11,000 bases of DNA from Glandiceps talaboti. Its lineage: Eukaryota; Hemichordata; Enteropneusta; Spengelidae. Location of the stretch: the NCBI RefSeq assembly GCF_964340395.1, contig NC_135560.1, forward strand, positions 16,996,598 through 17,007,597. The letters run 5' to 3'. Positions 8,400 through 11,000 of this stretch are shown one piece after another. The notes under the pieces were generated by a model. That model saw nothing but the letters and a program-made list of their open reading frames with translations. It searched no databases and had not been told where the DNA came from. Within the stretch, counting starts at the first letter, position 1, and the number at the start of each line of letters is the position of its first letter. A program made the position numbers and the translations under genes.

Positions 8400-8550
8400 A
8401 ATATAAACAAACAAACAAATAAGTAAACAAACAAACAAACAAACAAATAGATAAACAAGTAAACAAACAAAAACATAAACAAATAAACCGATATATGAGT
8501 AGATAAATAAGTGAATAAACACCAACAAACCAACCAACAAACAAACAGAT
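8400..8550. repeat. ACAA(A)-type simple repeat, left arm of palindrome
   Basis: Long AAAC/ACAAATA-type repeat array within the left arm. The right arm (about 8611-8680) carries the shorter complementary GTTT array. The opposite-strand open frame across 8385-8576 is a translation of this repeat and is not a gene. Confidence 0.85.
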
Positions 8551-8554
8551 ACTA

Positions 8555-8608
8555 CCCCCCCCCCCCCCATAGTCATTGGCGACTATTCGGGGGGGGGGGG
8601 GGGGGGGG
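8555..8608. repeat. Facing C14 and G20 homopolymers around a hairpin tip
   Basis: Fourteen C (8555-8568), then atagtc-attggc-gactat (8569-8586) with its own six-base stem, two bases, and twenty G (8589-8608). The C and G runs are complementary, so they form the stem just below the tip of the large palindrome. Homopolymer lengths are prone to slippage and sequencing error. Confidence 0.85.
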
Positions 8609-8842
8609 TAGTGTTTGTTTGTTTGTTTATCATTTATTTATCTACTCATTTATTGGTTTATGTTTTTGTTTGTATTTGTAAACAAAACTAACAGCCTGAG
8701 CTCCATGCGCTTGGCCTTTGAAGATCGAGTCACCTCACTCTTCCGCCTTCCTTTGTCCCAGGTTGCCCGTGACAATTAGTCATTCATGAACAAAACGTTT
8801 TGAAATGCCCAAAAGCGTTTTGTCTACCAAACACGCCCCTAG

Positions 8843-9712
8843 TTTCAATCACAATCATAAAGGCTGTCTGCAGACCAGTTGGGGACAGTATTTGATATTC
8901 AATTTCCAGATCTATTCAAAGTGATTTTCTATAGGACAAGGATTTACCAAAAGGAGATTACAGTGCTTTGAGCTTATAATATGTAAGAATACATACACAG
9001 GACTGTACAATCTAAAAAGAATTATTATGCAATAAATCAAATGATGAAACATAATGTATTTGGGATAATGTATATGTTTGTAGATGTATTCATAATAAAT
9101 TGCATAGAAAATAAATGTGATCGAAATCAGATTTTGGTAAAAGGCATAACTCATTTCATGTTATATTTCAAAAAAGGGAAGTTACATTGTGAGTATTTTT
9201 GTACACACTAACTGCACAGAAATGCACAGACTACAAGCATCTGTTACTTAATCCTCTTTACTGTATGATCCAGTTGTGTGTATAAACAATATTTAAAAAA
9301 ATATATCTTTTTCCTCTGTATGCAGACAGAGTCTACATTATTTTATTTTATGCCATGGATAGTCAACAATTTATCTGTGCTAATATTAATTTTATCAAAA
9401 CTATTAAAGATATATTCAATGAAATTTCTGTTTTTTATTTCACATGATATAACGCAAATAAGTTTGATGTATGTTACTTTGATGTAATGGACATGTGACC
9501 AAGGTACCTTCAATCGATGTGTACAGAATAGTTGTTTTGTTACATGTGGTTTTCAAAATATACTACCAAACCAGAATGACTATAGATTTTCAATAGGTAG
9601 CCCAAAGTTTTTACGTTTCACACACTGGTTTTTTGATACAAATGATATAAAACAAAACAAAAAGACATTGATAGCGTGTACTTAATAAAATGCACATCAT
9701 ATATTTTTATCC
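8843..9712. other. Intergenic sequence without a recognisable gene
   Basis: AT-rich. Open frames at 8912-9154 (minus) and 9278-9487 (plus) are Ile/Tyr/Phe-rich translations of AT-rich DNA, with no motif and no flanking splice support. AATAAA hexamers occur but cannot be tied to a transcript. Confidence 0.6.
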
Positions 9713-9801
9713 CACTGTGAACACAAATAAATATCACTGATGGATGAAACAAGGCCTTAAAGACACTTCAAACACAAAACTGTTTATTTGTGTTCACAGT
9801 G
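9713..9801. mobile_element. 89-bp element with perfect 19-bp terminal inverted repeats
   Basis: cactgtgaacacaaataaa (9713-9731) and its exact reverse complement (9783-9801) bound 51 bases of unrelated sequence. Outside the perfect arms, TTTTA facing TAAAA extends the symmetry after a short mismatch. The length fits a very small MITE or a hairpin element. No obvious target duplication is seen. Confidence 0.7.
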
Positions 9802-9978
9802 AGCTAAAACGTAACATTTCACATGCATGGTGGTACCAGTGACTGTATTTGTGTATTCATAAAAAAAAACGTAATCTAAAAAAATAACTGTACCACATAA
9901 TTGAAACTCAATAGTATTTATTTCTGGTCTGGTAGTATAACAGATATGTCTACATTCAAGTGTACAGTTGTATTACAG
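9802..9978. other. Spacer between two inserted elements
   Basis: AT-rich sequence with no feature recognised. It ends where the 9-bp direct repeat of the next element begins. Confidence 0.5.
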
Positions 9979-10152
9979 ATCAGGCACTAGTCTATTTGCT
10001 AGACCTCGGATGTTCTTCTGATAAAATACGACACACGACCGAACATCGCTATCGAGGATGGAACATCCAAGTTCAAGCCCTCACTGCGAACTTCGTTCGC
10101 TTATAGTATCGAAAGAAAGCCCGAACGTCAAGAAGCAAGACTAATCAGGCAC
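9979..10152. mobile_element. 156-bp CpG-rich insertion flanked by a 9-bp direct repeat
   Basis: atcaggcac occurs at 9979-9987 and 10144-10152. The enclosed 156 bp begin tagtctatttgc and end gcaagacta, giving a six-base perfect terminal inversion (tagtct/agacta). Inside, ggatgttc (10008-10015) faces gaacatcc (10061-10068), cctcg (10004) faces cgagg (10053), and gcgaac (10086-10091) faces gttcgc (10095-10100). A 9-bp duplication is the usual length for Mutator-like elements, but the terminal repeats here are too short to assign a superfamily. The higher CpG content contrasts with the DNA to its left. Confidence 0.5.
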
Positions 10153-10320
10153 CTACTTCAAATTATTGAAATAAAATTATTAAAATTAAATAACTAAAAC
10201 TGCGAGCTGGCTGCTACCACATTCAGAATTTAACAACAACAGAACGTGTGTAAATGTATTTTACTATCAGTCGGCCAGTCTGAATCGTGCTGTAAACACA
10301 AATTGTAAAATAGTCACCAA
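10153..10320. other. Upstream flank of the candidate promoter
   Basis: AT-rich sequence followed by a gradual rise in CpG (gtcggccag, aatcgtgc). No gene or clear motif is seen. Confidence 0.4.
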
Positions 10321-10516
10321 TGTAGTGGGACGAGGTTGCGTGTCATCGTTGACGGCCGGAAGTCTCCCGATTGGTACCGAAGAATGTCAGTGATGACGCT
10401 CAGCTACATCCGGAAACTTGCCAGGACTCTCTATCGGACTCTGACTGACTGGTTTATGGGTGAAAGACGTACTTGGTACTGGGCCGTACACAACATCCTC
10501 TGATATAGACTGTCAG
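10321..10516 (+). promoter_or_regulatory. Candidate promoter and first exon of the next plus-strand gene
   Basis: A local block of raised CpG in a CpG-poor window. It holds CCGGAAGT (10356-10363, ETS-like), ATTGG (10370-10374, inverted CCAAT), TGACG (10394-10398, CRE half site) and a second CCGGAA (10410-10415). It ends ctgtcag|gtaaga at 10516/10517, a consensus 5' splice site. ETS plus CCAAT motifs with no TATA box near a donor are typical of housekeeping-type first exons. The exact start site is not visible, and the motifs may lie partly inside the transcript. Confidence 0.5.
10384..10503 (+). CDS. 39-codon small ORF in the candidate first exon
   Basis: ATG at 10384 with A at -3; stop TGA at 10501-10503, 13 bases before the candidate donor. 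The peptide begins MSVMTLSYIRKLARTLYRTL and ends in a Trp/Tyr-rich stretch with WYWAVHNIL. The first 21 residues have no acidic residue, with Arg/Lys spaced as in an amphipathic helix, somewhat like a mitochondrial presequence. It could be an upstream ORF of the next gene, a small protein, or chance. I do not recognise a family. Confidence 0.25.
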   Translation: MSVMTLSYIRKLARTLYRTLTDWFMGERRTWYWAVHNIL

Positions 10517-11000
10517 GTAAGAATATCCTTTGAGAATTGATATTCTTAGTATGATAAAGTAGTGTAACACTTCACTGTGCTGTCGACGAATTTTCGAGTC
10601 TGTTGCCGGGATTCTCGACAGCTTTTTTGATTCTCAACCAGGGTCGTCACTACTTGGTGCCGTTGCACACGACAGATCTCTGGTGGTGAATCAACTTTTG
10701 AATATTTTTCGGGCTGAAATTGTTTATCAAACAATAATTGTCAGACTTATTTCTTTGTTGATTTGTAAGATATTCACGTCAATTTGTGAATATCGTATTT
10801 ATATTTCAGATAATAAATTTAAAAAGTAAAAATTTTGGTCGCGCCCCGCGCTGTGACCGCAACTGAAGTTTTTTGCTTTGTGAAACTTTCGTCTTTAAAA
10901 AGGCCGAAACTTTTTAATATAATTTATTTAAGCGATAATTTTGGATAAATTAGTTTACTAATTAAATTCTCAACAATTTTATATAATTTTTGGGTCGAAT
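10517..11000 (+). other. Probable first intron of the downstream gene
   Basis: Begins GTAAGA. It holds three short stem-loops: gaatatc/gatattc at 10521-10527 and 10539-10545; gctgtcga/tcgacagc at 10579-10586 and 10615-10622; gatattcac/gtgaatatc at 10769-10777 and 10786-10794. A CpG cluster (gtcgcgccccgcgc) lies near 10840-10855. No coding exon is recognised. The opposite-strand open frame at 10546-10734 has no support. The CpG cluster may mark a second start site. Confidence 0.4.

Larger units (their letters stand above)
8277..8842. mobile_element. ~565-bp palindromic nonautonomous DNA-transposon-like element
   Basis: The outer ends are inverted: ctagggtgcattcggtagcc at 8277 faces the complement of the right end, ctaggggcgtgtttggtaga, ending at 8842. 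Both then run into AAAATG/AAAACG and TTTTG. The flanks between outer ends and core diverge. A long inner inverted repeat follows: 8376-8568 against 8589-8698, sharing caggct..gttagttttg and tttacaaat, then ACAAA/TTTGT repeats. The TAGGG(G)TG-type ends and TAGCCAAAACG-like subterminal sequence recall hAT-type nonautonomous elements. No 8-bp duplication is visible; CTAG at both ends could be a 4-bp duplication instead. No protein is encoded. Confidence 0.65.

Noticed and set aside
8385-8576. 63-codon minus-strand frame of Leu/Phe/Val/Cys repeats
   Set aside because: It is a direct translation of the ACAAA-type repeat and the C tract.
8277-8842. Assigning the palindromic element firmly to hAT
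   Set aside because: No 8-bp target duplication is present at either reading of the ends, and no transposase remnant is encoded. Only the end sequence is suggestive.
9713-9801. microRNA precursor
   Set aside because: The perfect 19-bp arms enclose a 51-base loop and the duplex lacks the usual mismatches. An inserted element fits better.
10071-10079. GTTCAAGCC as the B box of a tRNA-derived SINE
   Set aside because: No A box at the expected distance and no cloverleaf can be drawn. The block is better explained by its inverted repeats and flanking duplication.
10546-10734. 62-codon minus-strand frame
   Set aside because: It overlaps a stem-loop region inside the probable intron. No motif or splice support was found.
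1-11000. CRISPR array, bacterial operon, phage, rRNA or tRNA gene
   Set aside because: No spaced direct-repeat array, Shine-Dalgarno-led gene run or RNA-gene signature is present. The coding evidence is spliced and animal-type.

Overview
This is eukaryotic, animal-type DNA. It holds multi-exon coding sequence with GT-AG introns of about 0.4 to 1.4 kb, a generally AT-rich and CpG-poor background, microsatellites and several small foldback repeats. There is no bacterial-style gene packing. The one gene I recognise is the 3' part of an invertebrate orthologue of FAM172A, the Arb2-domain, alpha/beta-hydrolase-fold protein. Divergence from the vertebrate protein suggests a non-vertebrate bilaterian, perhaps lophotrochozoan, hemichordate or cephalochordate. 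The window alone does not decide which.

Layout. 1-151 is the end of an intron. 152-4884 carries six plus-strand coding exons (152-343, 1319-1390, 1787-1906, 3275-3391, 3820-3904, 4733-4884). Together they encode the last 245 residues of the FAM172A-like protein and its TAA stop; the N-terminal exons lie upstream of the window. The reading frame stays open across all five introns and the spliced product follows the vertebrate protein in order. A short 3' UTR follows, with an ATTAAA signal at 4978. From about 5.0 to 10.3 kb I find no gene. This spacer holds a 241-bp foldback element, a 25/26-bp tandem repeat, a CpG-bearing stretch with a weak inverted repeat, a ~565-bp palindromic transposon-like element with poly-C and poly-G tracts at its centre, an 89-bp inverted-repeat element, and a 156-bp insertion flanked by a 9-bp direct repeat. 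At 10.32-10.52 kb a CpG-richer block with ETS-like, inverted CCAAT and CRE-half-site motifs ends in a perfect CAG|GTAAGA donor. I read it as the promoter and first exon of the next plus-strand gene. It contains a 39-codon ORF that closes before the donor.

Function. Only one protein can be named, so nothing can be said about cooperation between genes. I did not find a convincing undescribed system. The points most worth checking are the compact linker and the missing ER-retrieval-like tail of the FAM172A orthologue, the weak donor beside a UG-rich tract in its last intron, the palindromic elements, and the small ORF in the downstream first exon.
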